Assembly (NCBI GenBank): GCA_023411035.1 | Contig: JAEYPE010000078.1 | Span: 1-9,623, forward strand | Reading direction: 5' to 3' | Origin: Pseudomonadota bacterium | Lineage (GTDB): Bacteria > Pseudomonadota > Alphaproteobacteria > Azospirillales > Azospirillaceae | Length of the DNA stretch: 9,623 nucleotides | Part shown: one piece after another, positions 1 to 6,860 of the stretch | How positions within the stretch are numbered: position 1 is the stretch's first letter | Layout: each line of letters opens with the position of its first letter | The notes under the pieces: generated by a model | The model's input: the letters and a program-made list of their open reading frames with translations, nothing else | Database searches by the model: none | What the model was told of the DNA's origin: nothing | Translations under genes and position numbers: made by a program

Positions 1-2
1 GT

Positions 3-596
3 GCGATGCCGCGCGCCGACCTCGCGACGGCGCTCGGCGCCCACGCGGCACCGCTGACCGAAACGCGGACGTCGGGCCGCGGCTGGGTGGTGTCCCATTT
101 GCCGACCGGCCTGCCCCTCGTCACGGCCGCTCACGCCGTTCCGACGAAGAACGAATGCCGGAGGGTCGTGGACGCCATCGGGACGGGCTGGCCCTGGGCG
201 GAGGTCACCTTCGGCCGCCTGCCCGATCTGCTGCGCAGCCCCGCCTACCGCGCCGCCGCCGACCGCTGGGGCGAGGCCGGTGCGGCGATCCACGCCGTCG
301 GGCAGGCTCGCAAAGCCGTGCGGCAGGCCCAGGCCGCCGTGATCAAGGCGCAGACCATCCTGGTCCAAGTTCAGGACAAGGAAACCGCCGCTATCGAGAA
401 GCGGAACGGCATCCTGGGGTATGCCCCTTCTGCCGACATTCCTGCTGCGGGACTTCGTCAATATGCTATGAGATCGGATGCTATGGACGCGCAAAGCGGT
501 CCGGTGCGTGCTATCCGGCAGGATGAAGCCTGTGGTAAATTGCTGTCTGTCCGGGACCGAGACACGGGCGCCGGACTTGCTTTGGAGACTCATCGG
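3..596 (+). CDS. Partial coding segment, open at left edge, unknown product
   Basis: The frame is open from the left edge and runs without a stop into the next gene. Codons to about position 419 have the G/C-rich third positions of the neighbouring genes and read as a real protein: a segment around 80-130 contains GRGWVVSHLPTGLPLVTAAH, and 280-410 encodes a helical, Ala/Gln/Lys-rich stretch (QARKAVRQAQAAVIKAQ) that could form a coiled coil. From about 420 to 596 third positions become mixed (many T and A codons, e.g. cct, gct, att, ttg), unlike the rest of block 1, so that part may be non-coding. This is therefore either the end of a separate upstream gene whose true stop was lost or shifted, or a genuine N-terminal extension of the gene starting at 597. 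I do not recognise the family. The boundary is uncertain. Confidence 0.4.
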
Positions 597-2189
597 ATGT
601 CCACACTGACCGCCGCCACCGTCGCGGAACCCTCGCCTTTGCCCGAGCCCTTGTCCGGCAAGAGCTTTCCCCTTTCCGATCCGGCCCTGCGCGCCGCCTA
701 CGCCGACGCGGCCCAGACGGCGGCTGATGGCGATGAAGGAGCGCTGACCGTCGCCCGTTTCGCGCAGGGCGACGACGTCGCATTGTTCGCCGCCGGGGTC
801 GCGGCGGACGAACTGCGCGCCCTCGCGCGGATCGCCAACCTTCCCCTGACCGATCATGGGCCCGAAGGCGTCGCCGTCCCGGTCTCTGCCCTGCCCGTCC
901 TGCGCGGGTTCAGCGCGGTCCCGATTGTCGAGGCCGATCTGACCGCCACCGCGGAGTCGCGGAACTGGTCGCGCGCCGCGCTTGCCGGCGCCGGTGCCGC
1001 CGCTGGAGTGGCGGCCGCGGCCGGAGCCGTCCACCTCGCCGGCCGCGACGATGTTCCGGCGCCGCTCGCCGCGGCCGAAGCCGTCGATGAACCGATTCGG
1101 AACGCGCGCGAGCTGGCCGAAGCCGCGCTCGCCGATGCCGGCCAGATCGCCGAACGGCTGACCCGGAACGCGGCCGACGTCGGCGCGTCCCTCGCCGAAA
1201 CCCGCCGGATGATCGAGGAAGCGTTGGCCGGCACCGCGCCATCCGCTGCGGTCGGCCCACCCGCCGTCACGGCCGAATCGCCCAAGGTCGATCCGTCTGA
1301 CCTGGCCAGGGTCAGCGAGGCCGAAGCCGCGATCCGGGATGGCAGCGTCGGCGCGTTGCTGACTCCGGCCGACCCTGCTGAACCGCAGACCGTCGCGGAC
1401 ATACTGGCCCGAATCGACGCGGTGCGGGCCGGGATCGCCGCTCCCGTCCAGGAAGTGCCCGAGTCCGCACCGGTGGAAACCGGCCCACTCCTGGCCGGAG
1501 TGATCGCCGAAGTGGACGCCAGGGCCACCGAGACGATCCGAAGCGCGCTCGAGCCCGGCAACGGTGGGACGGGCTGGTACGAGGGCGCCCTCGATGCCGC
1601 GCGCGCCGTGGCGGACAGCATCGGCGGTCTGCAGTTCTCCACCGGTGGCGGCACGGCGTCCACCTCCACCCCGGCACCCGCGGCGATCCAGCCCTTCTAC
1701 GCCCGCAACGACGAGCAAGGCCTTGCCGAGGCCCGCGTCCGCGCGCAGGGCATCCCGTCGGACGACCTTGCCAACCGGGCCGCCGTGACCGCGGCCCTGC
1801 TGGTCCGCCGCGAGGCCGACCCGGCCGCCAACCCGGCGACGCTGGAGGCGCTGCGCGCCGGCAAGGCGGTGCTCGAGGAAGAGGTCCGGCGCCGCGAGGC
1901 GGGGCTTCAGGCGATCCAACCCTTCTTCGTCGCCGAGGGCGCGGCCGGCCGCAACGAAGCGGTTCTGCGCGCCAGCCGAATCCCGGCTCCCGATCTGGCG
2001 AACCGGCTGGCCATGACCAAGGCCATGCTGGCCGCCAAACCGTCGGAGGCAGGGAGCTCGGCCGGTGTGCGCGGCTCGCTGGAGCGCGGCGTGGCGGTCC
2101 TCGAAGGCGAAACGTCGCGCCGGGCCGCTCTCGACCGGCCTCAGGACATCACCAGGAAGCCGACGAGGCGTGGGGGGATGGAAAGATGA
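597..2189 (+). CDS. Ala-rich hypothetical protein with C-terminal tandem repeat (conjugation cluster)
   Basis: A 530-residue protein of unrecognised family. The ATG at 597 is chosen because GGAGA lies at 584-588, eight bases upstream, and because codon bias becomes strongly G/C-ending from here. The frame is also open upstream, so a longer 727-residue form starting at 6 cannot be excluded. Residues 124-148 are a Gly/Ala-rich hydrophobic stretch after NWSRAALAG that could be a membrane segment or flexible linker. Residues 160-360 are acidic, Ala-rich and probably helical. Residues 364-439 and 440-515 form two copies of a 76-residue repeat, each opening with IQPF and containing a matching DLANR motif. 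The basic tail ends RRGGMER. It lies six bases upstream of the next gene, in the same orientation as a type IV coupling protein, which suggests a role in conjugative transfer; that is inference from context only. Confidence 0.6.
   Translation: MSTLTAATVAEPSPLPEPLSGKSFPLSDPALRAAYADAAQTAADGDEGALTVARFAQGDDVALFAAGVAADELRALARIANLPLTDHGPEGVAVPVSALPVLRGFSAVPIVEADLTATAESRNWSRAALAGAGAAAGVAAAAGAVHLAGRDDVPAPLAAAEAVDEPIRNARELAEAALADAGQIAERLTRNAADVGASLAETRRMIEEALAGTAPSAAVGPPAVTAESPKVDPSDLARVSEAEAAIRDGSVGALLTPADPAEPQTVADILARIDAVRAGIAAPVQEVPESAPVETGPLLAGVIAEVDARATETIRSALEPGNGGTGWYEGALDAARAVADSIGGLQFSTGGGTASTSTPAPAAIQPFYARNDEQGLAEARVRAQGIPSDDLANRAAVTAALLVRREADPAANPATLEALRAGKAVLEEEVRRREAGLQAIQPFFVAEGAAGRNEAVLRASRIPAPDLANRLAMTKAMLAAKPSEAGSSAGVRGSLERGVAVLEGETSRRAALDRPQDITRKPTRRGGMER
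1686..2141 (+). repeat. Two tandem 76-codon repeats inside the Ala-rich gene
   Basis: Copy 1 spans 1686-1913 and copy 2 spans 1914-2141. Both begin with the codons for IQPF, both carry DLANR followed by an Ala/Met-rich helix (AAVTAALL versus LAMTKAML), and both end with a VLE-containing charged helix followed by RR (VLEEEVRRREA versus VLEGETSRRAA). The similarity is clear in protein and loose in DNA, so the duplication is old and kept at protein level. Confidence 0.75.
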
Positions 2190-2195
2190 TGCGTC

Positions 2196-2678
2196 ATGCG
2201 ACCTGACCAGCGATCCGGCGGCGGCCCGCCGCCTGCGGTCGACGCGAACGCCCTGCTGGAGCGGATGCGCCTCGAGGCTCCCTTCACCTACGGGTCCGGG
2301 CTCATCCACGCCTACACCGCCATCCGCAACCGCGGCGAGGACCCCTATCCGGTCCGCGAACGCCTCGCTGCGCATGTGCGCCAGTTGGAGGAGGAAGGCA
2401 AGATCCGCCCGAAGGGCGGCCGCCAGGACCCCACGCCGCTGGAGCAATACGCCGACACCGTTGACGCGATGCGCGCCCACGTCGATGCCATGGCGCGCCT
2501 TCCCAAAGGCTCTCAGGCCTACATCGACGAGGGCAAGCTGTTCCGGGCGGCGGAGATCAACCTGAAGCGCGTCCACATGACGATGCTCGAGGAGGCCAAC
2601 CGGCGCGAAACCCCTGTTCAGGCGGCGCCGCCGGCGGCGCGGCAGAGGCGCTCGGCGCGCGGCGGCGCCGAGCGCTGA
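2196..2678 (+). CDS. Small hypothetical protein between Ala-rich gene and coupling protein
   Basis: A 160-residue soluble protein, unrecognised. It starts at ATG 2196 with a purine-rich GGAAAG at 2180-2185, ten bases upstream; an in-frame TGA at 2187 rules out a longer form. The body (residues 15-140) is charged and probably helical, with FTYGSGLIHAYTAIRNRGED near residues 30-50 and a final helix around LFRAAEINLKRVHMTMLEEA. The C-terminal 20 residues are a basic Ala/Arg tail (ARQRRSARGGAER), of a kind that could touch nucleic acid. The gene sits six bases after the Ala-rich gene and 48 bases before the coupling protein, so the three probably share a transcript. Codon use matches the neighbours, which supports it as real. 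No signal peptide or membrane segment is visible. Confidence 0.72.
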   Translation: MRPDQRSGGGPPPAVDANALLERMRLEAPFTYGSGLIHAYTAIRNRGEDPYPVRERLAAHVRQLEEEGKIRPKGGRQDPTPLEQYADTVDAMRAHVDAMARLPKGSQAYIDEGKLFRAAEINLKRVHMTMLEEANRRETPVQAAPPAARQRRSARGGAER

Positions 2679-2690
2679 GGACGCCGGTGC

Positions 2691-2743
2691 TCGATTTCCC
2701 GACCATGCCGCCGTCACACTGGCGGCATGGTCGAAGAAATCGA
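2691..2743. promoter_or_regulatory. Inverted repeat containing the coupling-protein start codon
   Basis: A perfect 12-bp inverted repeat has arms 2701-2712 (GACCATGCCGCC) and 2721-2732 (GGCGGCATGGTC) around an 8-base loop, GTCACACT. Beyond a small internal mismatch (CC on the left, an extra base on the right) pairing resumes for seven more bases, TCGATTT at 2691-2697 with AAATCGA at 2737-2743. The coupling-protein ATG (2727-2729) lies in the right arm, so in mRNA the start codon would be base-paired. I see no good Shine-Dalgarno sequence in front of that ATG. It could be a translational gate, an operator for a dimeric regulator, or both; function is inferred. Confidence 0.7.
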
Positions 2744-5237
2744 ACGTCAGAAAGCGATCGCCTGGTTCGTCATGAGCGCCCTGATCGGCCTTCTGGCCGC
2801 GGCGGCGCTCCTGACCTGCGCCTTCCCGCTCTACAAGCTGTTCAACGGGCTCGACTTCTCCCGGTCGACAGCAACCTGGCCGGCGCTGGGTGCGCTGCAC
2901 GATCCGGGCTGGCGGCCCGGTTTCTCCCTCCGCTGGCTGCGCGACACCGGTGCCTACTACGCCATCGGGCTCTGGCAATACCCGACCCTCTGGGCCAAGC
3001 CCCTGTGGGTGCTGCTCGTGCAGGCGCCCCTGGAGGTCTGGGGCATGCCGCACTGGAGCGTGATGGTGTCCCTGGCCGTTGGGCTCCTCGTGGCGCTGCG
3101 CGTGGCCGAGCGTTGCCCCTACGAGCTGCAGCGCAAGAGTCACGGCAGCGCCCGTTTCGCCACCGACCGCGACATCCGGAAGGCCGCCTGGGATGCCAAG
3201 GACCGCTACGTCAAGAAGCGCGGGCTCTACTCGCCGACGGGCATCGTGCTGGGACGGGCGCCCAACGGCCGCCTGCTGCGGATGCCGGAGACGCTGTCGG
3301 CGATCCTCATCGCGCCACCCGGCTCCGGCAAGTCCGCCGGCATCATCCTCCCCAACCTGCTGGCCGACTGGCCCGAATACCAGCCGATCCTGGGCTTCGA
3401 GACCTTCGGCTGGGCGCTGGGACGCAGGACCTACTGCCCGAAGCCCACCTTCGTGGTCAACGACCCGAAGGGGGAGCTGTACGCCAAGGCCCTCAAATGG
3501 CTGATCAAGGCCGGCTACAAGGTCATCAAGCTGAGCCTCGGATCGATGGACGGCGACCGCTGGAACCCGCTGGGGTTCGACAGCCTGCCCGGCGGCCGCG
3601 AGGTGCCGCGGACCCGCACCCGCATCCTCGACGCCCTGGGCCGGGTCTACGCCGATCCCATCCGCGCCTTGGAGATCCTGATGGTCGAGGTCCGCGACCG
3701 GACGGACTGGGTCGCCGCTCTGGGAGCCGACCCGACGCTCGGCGGCCGCCTGGTGATCCGCGATGAGGTGATCGCGCTCGAAGCCAACGCCCTTGCCACC
3801 TGGACGTCGCCGGCCCGCGCCACTCTGAAGGACGTGCTGGGCGACATCATGAAGCTGTTCACCTGGCAGGCGCAGCGCGAGCAGTACGTCAAGCGTCTGG
3901 CGACCATGGCCATCGACGAGAAGATCGAGCCGCATTGGCGCGACAAGGGCCGGGCTGCCCTCCAGGGCTTCTCTCTGTTCACCATCTACCGCTGCGAGGC
4001 CGATCCCCAGCTCGGCGAACCCTCCTTCGGTCGCCTCATCGACTTCATGACGGAGGCGACGAAGAACTTCCAGCCTGATCCCACCGCCGGCGAGGACCAG
4101 GACGCGGTCGCCTCCATGCTCCAGGCCTGGATCGCCGAGGCCGAACAGCGGGGCTACCCGGCGCGCGTCATCACCGAGCTGGCCTCGCTGTCCCGCACGC
4201 CGTCGAAGGAGCGCGGGTCCGTTCTGTCGACCATGGAAGGCGGCATCGACATCTTCAAGGTGGCCACCGTGCGCAGCCGCACGTCGGCCTCCGATTTCGG
4301 GCTGGACGAGCTGCGCTTCTCCAAGAAGCCCGTGGCCCTGTTCATCGTGACGCCGCTGGAAGACGCCGTGGCGCTCGGCAAGATCACCGGCATGTTCTTC
4401 GAGAGCAGCGCCGCGCGTTTCATCAGTCAGGACGAGAAGGACATCAAGAGCAAGGGACGCCCGATCATCTACCTCGCCGACGAGTTCTGGACCCTGCCCA
4501 CCGGTATGGAGAGCTTCCTGCAGATCCCGGCGCTCGGTCGCGGCCAGTGGGTGCAGCTCCTGCTGGTCGGCCAGAGCTACGGCCAGATCGCGCTCAAGAT
4601 CAACAAGGAGGCCGTCGGCATCCTCAAATCGGCGGTCGGCGCGCAGATCCTCCTGCAGCAGAACGACAGCGAGACCGCGGAAGCCGTCAGCAAGGCGGTC
4701 GGCAACTACACGGCGATCACCGCCAACGTCAGCCAGACGGAGGGCGCCGGCAAGGAGGTCAAGATGTTCCAGTGGAACACCTCGCGGTCGGCCACCGGGC
4801 TTCCGCTCCTGCCCGCGCAGCGGCTGCTCACCATGCGCAAGCTGGAAGAGCAGTACGTCCTCTATCAGGGCATGATGAGCCGGCCGATCGAATGTTCGTC
4901 GCCGGCGTGGTTCAACGACCCGGTGATGACCGAGCGGCTTACCGGCGAGCGGCCCGGCGGCCTCGCCCGGTTCGGCCGGTTCGTCGCGGCTATGCTGCCG
5001 CGCACCGCCTCTCCGGCCCCGCTGGTCGGCGCCGCGCGCACCGACGACGAGTTCGAGCGCGCCGCCGCCGCGGCGATCGCGGCCGCGGTGGCCGCCCAGG
5101 ACCAGAAGGTGGCCAACCAGAACGCCGTCCTGGGCCAGGCTCCGGCCGGCGCCGCGCCACCCTCGCAGGGCTCGACCTTCCAACCCGCGAGCGGCGCCGA
5201 CTTCGTCGCCGGCGACGATCAGAGCAAAGCCGCGTGA
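2727..5237 (+). CDS. virD4: VirD4/TraG-family type IV secretion coupling protein (conjugative ATPase)
   Basis: Inner-membrane ATPase that links the relaxosome to the type IV secretion channel and drives DNA transfer. A membrane segment lies at residues ~10-38 (FVMSALIGLLAAAALLTCAF) and a second at ~110-126 (SVMVSLAVGLLVALRVA), as usual for the family. The Walker A motif is PPGSGKS with the lysine at residue 202, followed by the family motif NDPKGELYAKAL. Walker B is IIYLADEF with D585-E586. After it comes the TraG-like stretch IPALGRGQW, LLVGQSYGQ and NDSETAEAVSKAVG. At 836 residues it is longer than typical 600-700-residue VirD4 proteins; the excess includes an insertion after Walker A and an Ala-rich tail after ~740. 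The start at 2727 is the only early ATG giving the full first membrane helix, but it lacks a clear ribosome binding site. The symbol is by family resemblance; no relaxase or mating-pore gene is in view. Confidence 0.93.
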   Translation: MVEEIERQKAIAWFVMSALIGLLAAAALLTCAFPLYKLFNGLDFSRSTATWPALGALHDPGWRPGFSLRWLRDTGAYYAIGLWQYPTLWAKPLWVLLVQAPLEVWGMPHWSVMVSLAVGLLVALRVAERCPYELQRKSHGSARFATDRDIRKAAWDAKDRYVKKRGLYSPTGIVLGRAPNGRLLRMPETLSAILIAPPGSGKSAGIILPNLLADWPEYQPILGFETFGWALGRRTYCPKPTFVVNDPKGELYAKALKWLIKAGYKVIKLSLGSMDGDRWNPLGFDSLPGGREVPRTRTRILDALGRVYADPIRALEILMVEVRDRTDWVAALGADPTLGGRLVIRDEVIALEANALATWTSPARATLKDVLGDIMKLFTWQAQREQYVKRLATMAIDEKIEPHWRDKGRAALQGFSLFTIYRCEADPQLGEPSFGRLIDFMTEATKNFQPDPTAGEDQDAVASMLQAWIAEAEQRGYPARVITELASLSRTPSKERGSVLSTMEGGIDIFKVATVRSRTSASDFGLDELRFSKKPVALFIVTPLEDAVALGKITGMFFESSAARFISQDEKDIKSKGRPIIYLADEFWTLPTGMESFLQIPALGRGQWVQLLLVGQSYGQIALKINKEAVGILKSAVGAQILLQQNDSETAEAVSKAVGNYTAITANVSQTEGAGKEVKMFQWNTSRSATGLPLLPAQRLLTMRKLEEQYVLYQGMMSRPIECSSPAWFNDPVMTERLTGERPGGLARFGRFVAAMLPRTASPAPLVGAARTDDEFERAAAAAIAAAVAAQDQKVANQNAVLGQAPAGAAPPSQGSTFQPASGADFVAGDDQSKAA
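4881..4906. repeat. 26-bp exact direct repeat, copy 1 (inside coupling-protein gene)
   Basis: The 26 bases starting CGGCCGATCGAATG encode residues 719-727 of the coupling protein (RPIECSSPA). The identical 26 bases occur again at 5480-5505, outside the gene and in the same orientation, 599 bp downstream. The core CGAA-TG-TTCG is a small inverted repeat. Confidence 0.85.
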
Positions 5238-5255
5238 CCCTGCTCATCCCACAAC

Positions 5256-5272
5256 GCCGGCGGCGCGCCGGC
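5256..5272. terminator. GC-rich hairpin just after the coupling-protein gene
   Basis: GCCGGCG (5256-5262) and CGCCGGC (5266-5272) are perfect inverted arms around GCG, beginning 19 bases after the coupling-protein stop. No T-run follows on either side, so it is not a classical intrinsic terminator. It could slow polymerase, protect the mRNA 3' end, or be chance in GC-rich DNA. Confidence 0.4.
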
Positions 5273-5296
5273 ACGCAGACGACCCGCCGAGAATTG

Positions 5297-5470
5297 ATGT
5301 CCGGAAATGCGTGGCCCATCGATCAGATCGCCGCACTCGACGGCGGTTTGGACATACTGCGCCAGGTTGCCCGCGGCCGCGGCCTCGATGTTCCTGTTCT
5401 CCCTCCCGCGTCGCGCGACAACGTCCAGCGGATGGGGCCAGGTCTTCGAACCGGCGGCCTCGAACTCTGA
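5297..5470 (+). CDS. Possible small hypothetical protein (57 residues)
   Basis: An ATG at 5297 opens a 57-residue frame beginning MSGNAWPIDQIAALDGGLDI and ending in a Gly/Leu-rich tail. Third positions are moderately G/C-rich and the sequence looks protein-like, but the Shine-Dalgarno (GAGAA, too close) is poor and no family is recognised. It follows the coupling protein by about 60 bases on the same strand. The opposite strand over the same bases also has acceptable codon use (a frame ending at 5219, with LWSEFEAAGSKTWPHPLDVV), so which strand is coding, if either, is unresolved. Confidence 0.28.
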   Translation: MSGNAWPIDQIAALDGGLDILRQVARGRGLDVPVLPPASRDNVQRMGPGLRTGGLEL

Positions 5471-5479
5471 CCATAGCTT

Positions 5480-5505
5480 CGGCCGATCGAATGTTCGTCG
5501 CCGGC
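5480..5505. repeat. 26-bp exact direct repeat, copy 2 (intergenic)
   Basis: Identical base for base and in the same orientation as 4881-4906 of the coupling-protein gene. Left flanks differ completely. On the right, weak similarity (GGTTC) continues for a few bases and is then lost. It lies between the possible small gene ending at 5470 and the 77-residue gene at 5615, in a stretch of about 140 bases where I see no gene. Confidence 0.85.
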
Positions 5506-5598
5506 TCGGTTCGATTTCCGTTGCGATGCACCAGGTATCGCTGTTTGGTGATGGCCTCCGCAGTCTGGTTTGCCCGTTGTCGCTCAAAGCGCATACTT

Positions 5599-5604
5599 CA
5601 GGGA
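5599..5604 (+). promoter_or_regulatory. Ribosome binding site deciding the 5615 start
   Basis: CAGGGAG just upstream of ATG 5615, about ten bases away, is the clearest Shine-Dalgarno in this part of the window and is the main reason the small gene is called. Confidence 0.6.
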
Positions 5605-5614
5605 GTAGGATACC

Positions 5615-5848
5615 ATGCAGCCGATCGCCGGGAATTCTGAGACCGAAGCTTCGTCGGCACCCCCGTTCGACAACGGCACGGCCGCGACCGATACGACCCT
5701 TGCCAGCATGGCCGAGCCGAGGAGACGGCCATCCATCAATGTGGCGAAGATTGTAAAGGTGACGCCGGAGATGGTGCGGAACTTCAAGCCGGTGGACGTC
5801 ACGCATCGTTTCTTCGGGCCTGATAAGCTTCAGAAGCCCCAGCCGTAG
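5615..5848 (+). CDS. Small hypothetical protein, 77 residues
   Basis: A 77-residue protein of unrecognised family. A strong ribosome binding site (AGGGAG) precedes the ATG, and third codon positions are G/C-rich, which together make it more credible than the overlapping frames on both strands. The first ~35 residues are Ser/Thr/Ala-rich and probably disordered (GNSETEASSAPPFDNGTAA). The second half is basic and more ordered, with RRRPSINVAKIVKVTPEMVR and a final DVTHRFFGPDKLQKPQP. No membrane segment or signal peptide. It stands alone on the plus strand, more than 370 bases after the coupling protein, and nothing obvious follows it in the same direction. Its function is not inferable from the sequence. 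Confidence 0.62.
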   Translation: MQPIAGNSETEASSAPPFDNGTAATDTTLASMAEPRRRPSINVAKIVKVTPEMVRNFKPVDVTHRFFGPDKLQKPQP

Positions 5849-5987
5849 GCAAACTTCCTGCCGCCGCCGACCTTGAGCGATCGGGGCCGACGGCTAGCCT
5901 GCTGAGGACGCCAAGCCCGCAGTTGTGTGTCCGACGCCGCGACGAGTTCTCCAGTGCCGGACTAATTGCTATGGTCTGGAGGAAGGT
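5849..5987. other. Intergenic stretch, nothing recognised
   Basis: Between the 77-residue plus-strand gene and the convergent minus-strand gene. Codon use is mixed in all frames; no terminator hairpin with a T-run, tRNA or repeat was seen. Confidence 0.4.
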
Positions 5988-6308
5988 TCAGCACCACCCG
6001 CTTCCCGAGCCGGAATCGCACAGCAAACCAGGAGAGCCATTCGCCGGGGTTGCCGACCGAATGGAGTTCCGCAGTGTGCGCAAGGTTGCCATTGCCAGTC
6101 CATCCTGTGGCAACGCCTTGGCCATCCGTTCCAACTCGGTCGTGAACACGCCGCGATACGGTATGCTCCAGCATGAGATCGCGTGATGCCGATCATGATC
6201 GTTCATGTTCAGCAGCCTGACGGCTTCCAGCGTCCAAGGGTCCGTAGGAGCAACGCGCACGAATGCCGCCAGCCCTTCGGGAAGCCGGGAACTCACGCGT
6301 CCATGCAT
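5988..6308 (-). CDS. Hypothetical protein, possibly a truncated or frameshifted gene
   Basis: A minus-strand frame of 106 residues from ATG at 6308, chosen because GGAGACAGG lies about nine bases upstream; the frame is open further up to 6410 but that part looks non-coding. Residues 8-45 (SRLPEGLAAFVRVAP, then PWTLEAVRLLNMNDHDRHHA) resemble, from memory, a family of bacterial hypothetical proteins with a Trp/Leu-rich helix followed by an L-N-x-x-D-K-H-R-type motif; here the motif is NMNDHDRHH. Those proteins are usually over 200 residues, so this would be a fragment. A different minus-strand frame at 5962-6070 ends with GEWLSWFAVRFRLGKRVVLN, which looks more protein-like than the tail of this frame (SGSGSGWC), suggesting a frameshift near 6070-6080. 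Confidence 0.35.
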   Translation of the reverse strand: MHGRVSSRLPEGLAAFVRVAPTDPWTLEAVRLLNMNDHDRHHAISCWSIPYRGVFTTELERMAKALPQDGLAMATLRTLRNSIRSATPANGSPGLLCDSGSGSGWC

Positions 6309-6443
6309 TGGCCTGTCTCCGCTCCGGTCTGGCCGCGCCCTGCAGCGCGGCTTCACTCCGATCATTCTACGGGAAGGTTGGAACCGATTTCGCGCACCGG
6401 CGGAATTCACGTACCAGGCGGTTACTGGACAGGCAGAAGGGTG

Positions 6444-6860
6444 TCAGTTGTTGCTCCAGGGGTTGAGCAACGGAACGCCCATCGGCTCGAAATCACGCAC
6501 GTTGCGGGTCACGACGGTTAAGCGATGAACCAGCGCGGTGGCCGCGATCAGGCTGTCGCCCTGTGGCCGTGGGTCAGGAACGTGGAGCGTCGCACAGCGC
6601 TGCGCGACTTCTGCATCCACCGGCAGGATGCGGCCTCTGAAGGCCGGCATTACCTGGGTGTCGATCCAGCTGCGCAGCACCGCCCCTTGCGCGGCGTCCC
6701 TGCGGCCAACCTGGCCGGCACCCAGCTCGATCTCGAACAGGGTGATGGCGGAGATGAATAGGTCGGCCGGCGGCACGCCGCCCGCCCAGGCAAGGAGACC
6801 GGGGTTAGCCCGCGCCGGCCGCCGCAGTTCAGAAATGGCGTTGGTGTCGAGCAGGAACAT
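6444..6860 (-). CDS. vapC: PIN-domain toxin ribonuclease, VapC family
   Basis: A 138-residue single PIN domain, the full usual length. It starts MFLLDTNAISELRR, with the first catalytic acidic residue D5. The others are visible at E43 (LFEIELG), D102 (PQGDSLIAATA) and D123 (TRNVRDFEPMG), so the Mg-binding site looks intact. VapC proteins are RNases, usually cutting tRNA or rRNA, held inactive by a co-transcribed antitoxin. Its ATG overlaps the antitoxin stop by one base (TGATG at 6862-6858), so translation is probably coupled and the toxin kept below the antitoxin. On a mobile replicon such a pair would aid maintenance or act in phage defence. Family assignment is firm; target and activity are not visible. 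Close PIN relatives named FitB or StbB share these features. Confidence 0.93.
   Translation of the reverse strand: MFLLDTNAISELRRPARANPGLLAWAGGVPPADLFISAITLFEIELGAGQVGRRDAAQGAVLRSWIDTQVMPAFRGRILPVDAEVAQRCATLHVPDPRPQGDSLIAATALVHRLTVVTRNVRDFEPMGVPLLNPWSNN

Noticed and set aside
854..1669. Long minus-strand frame of 271 codons opposite the Ala-rich gene
   Set aside because: Composition is Ser/Ala/Arg noise typical of antisense frames in GC-rich genes, with no ribosome binding site or motif; the plus strand explains the region.
2687..3766. Plus-strand frame of 359 codons overlapping the coupling-protein gene
   Set aside because: Arg/Pro/Ala-rich shadow frame; the overlapping frame has Walker motifs and membrane segments.
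4547..5296. Upstream part of the plus-strand frame that ends at 5470
   Set aside because: It lies within the coupling-protein gene and is Arg/Gly-rich shadow sequence; only the last 57 codons are kept as a weak candidate.
5219..5806. Minus-strand frame of 195 codons
   Set aside because: Its upstream half is opposed by the better supported 77-residue gene; only the end has coding-like codons, so it is discussed as a finding, not called.
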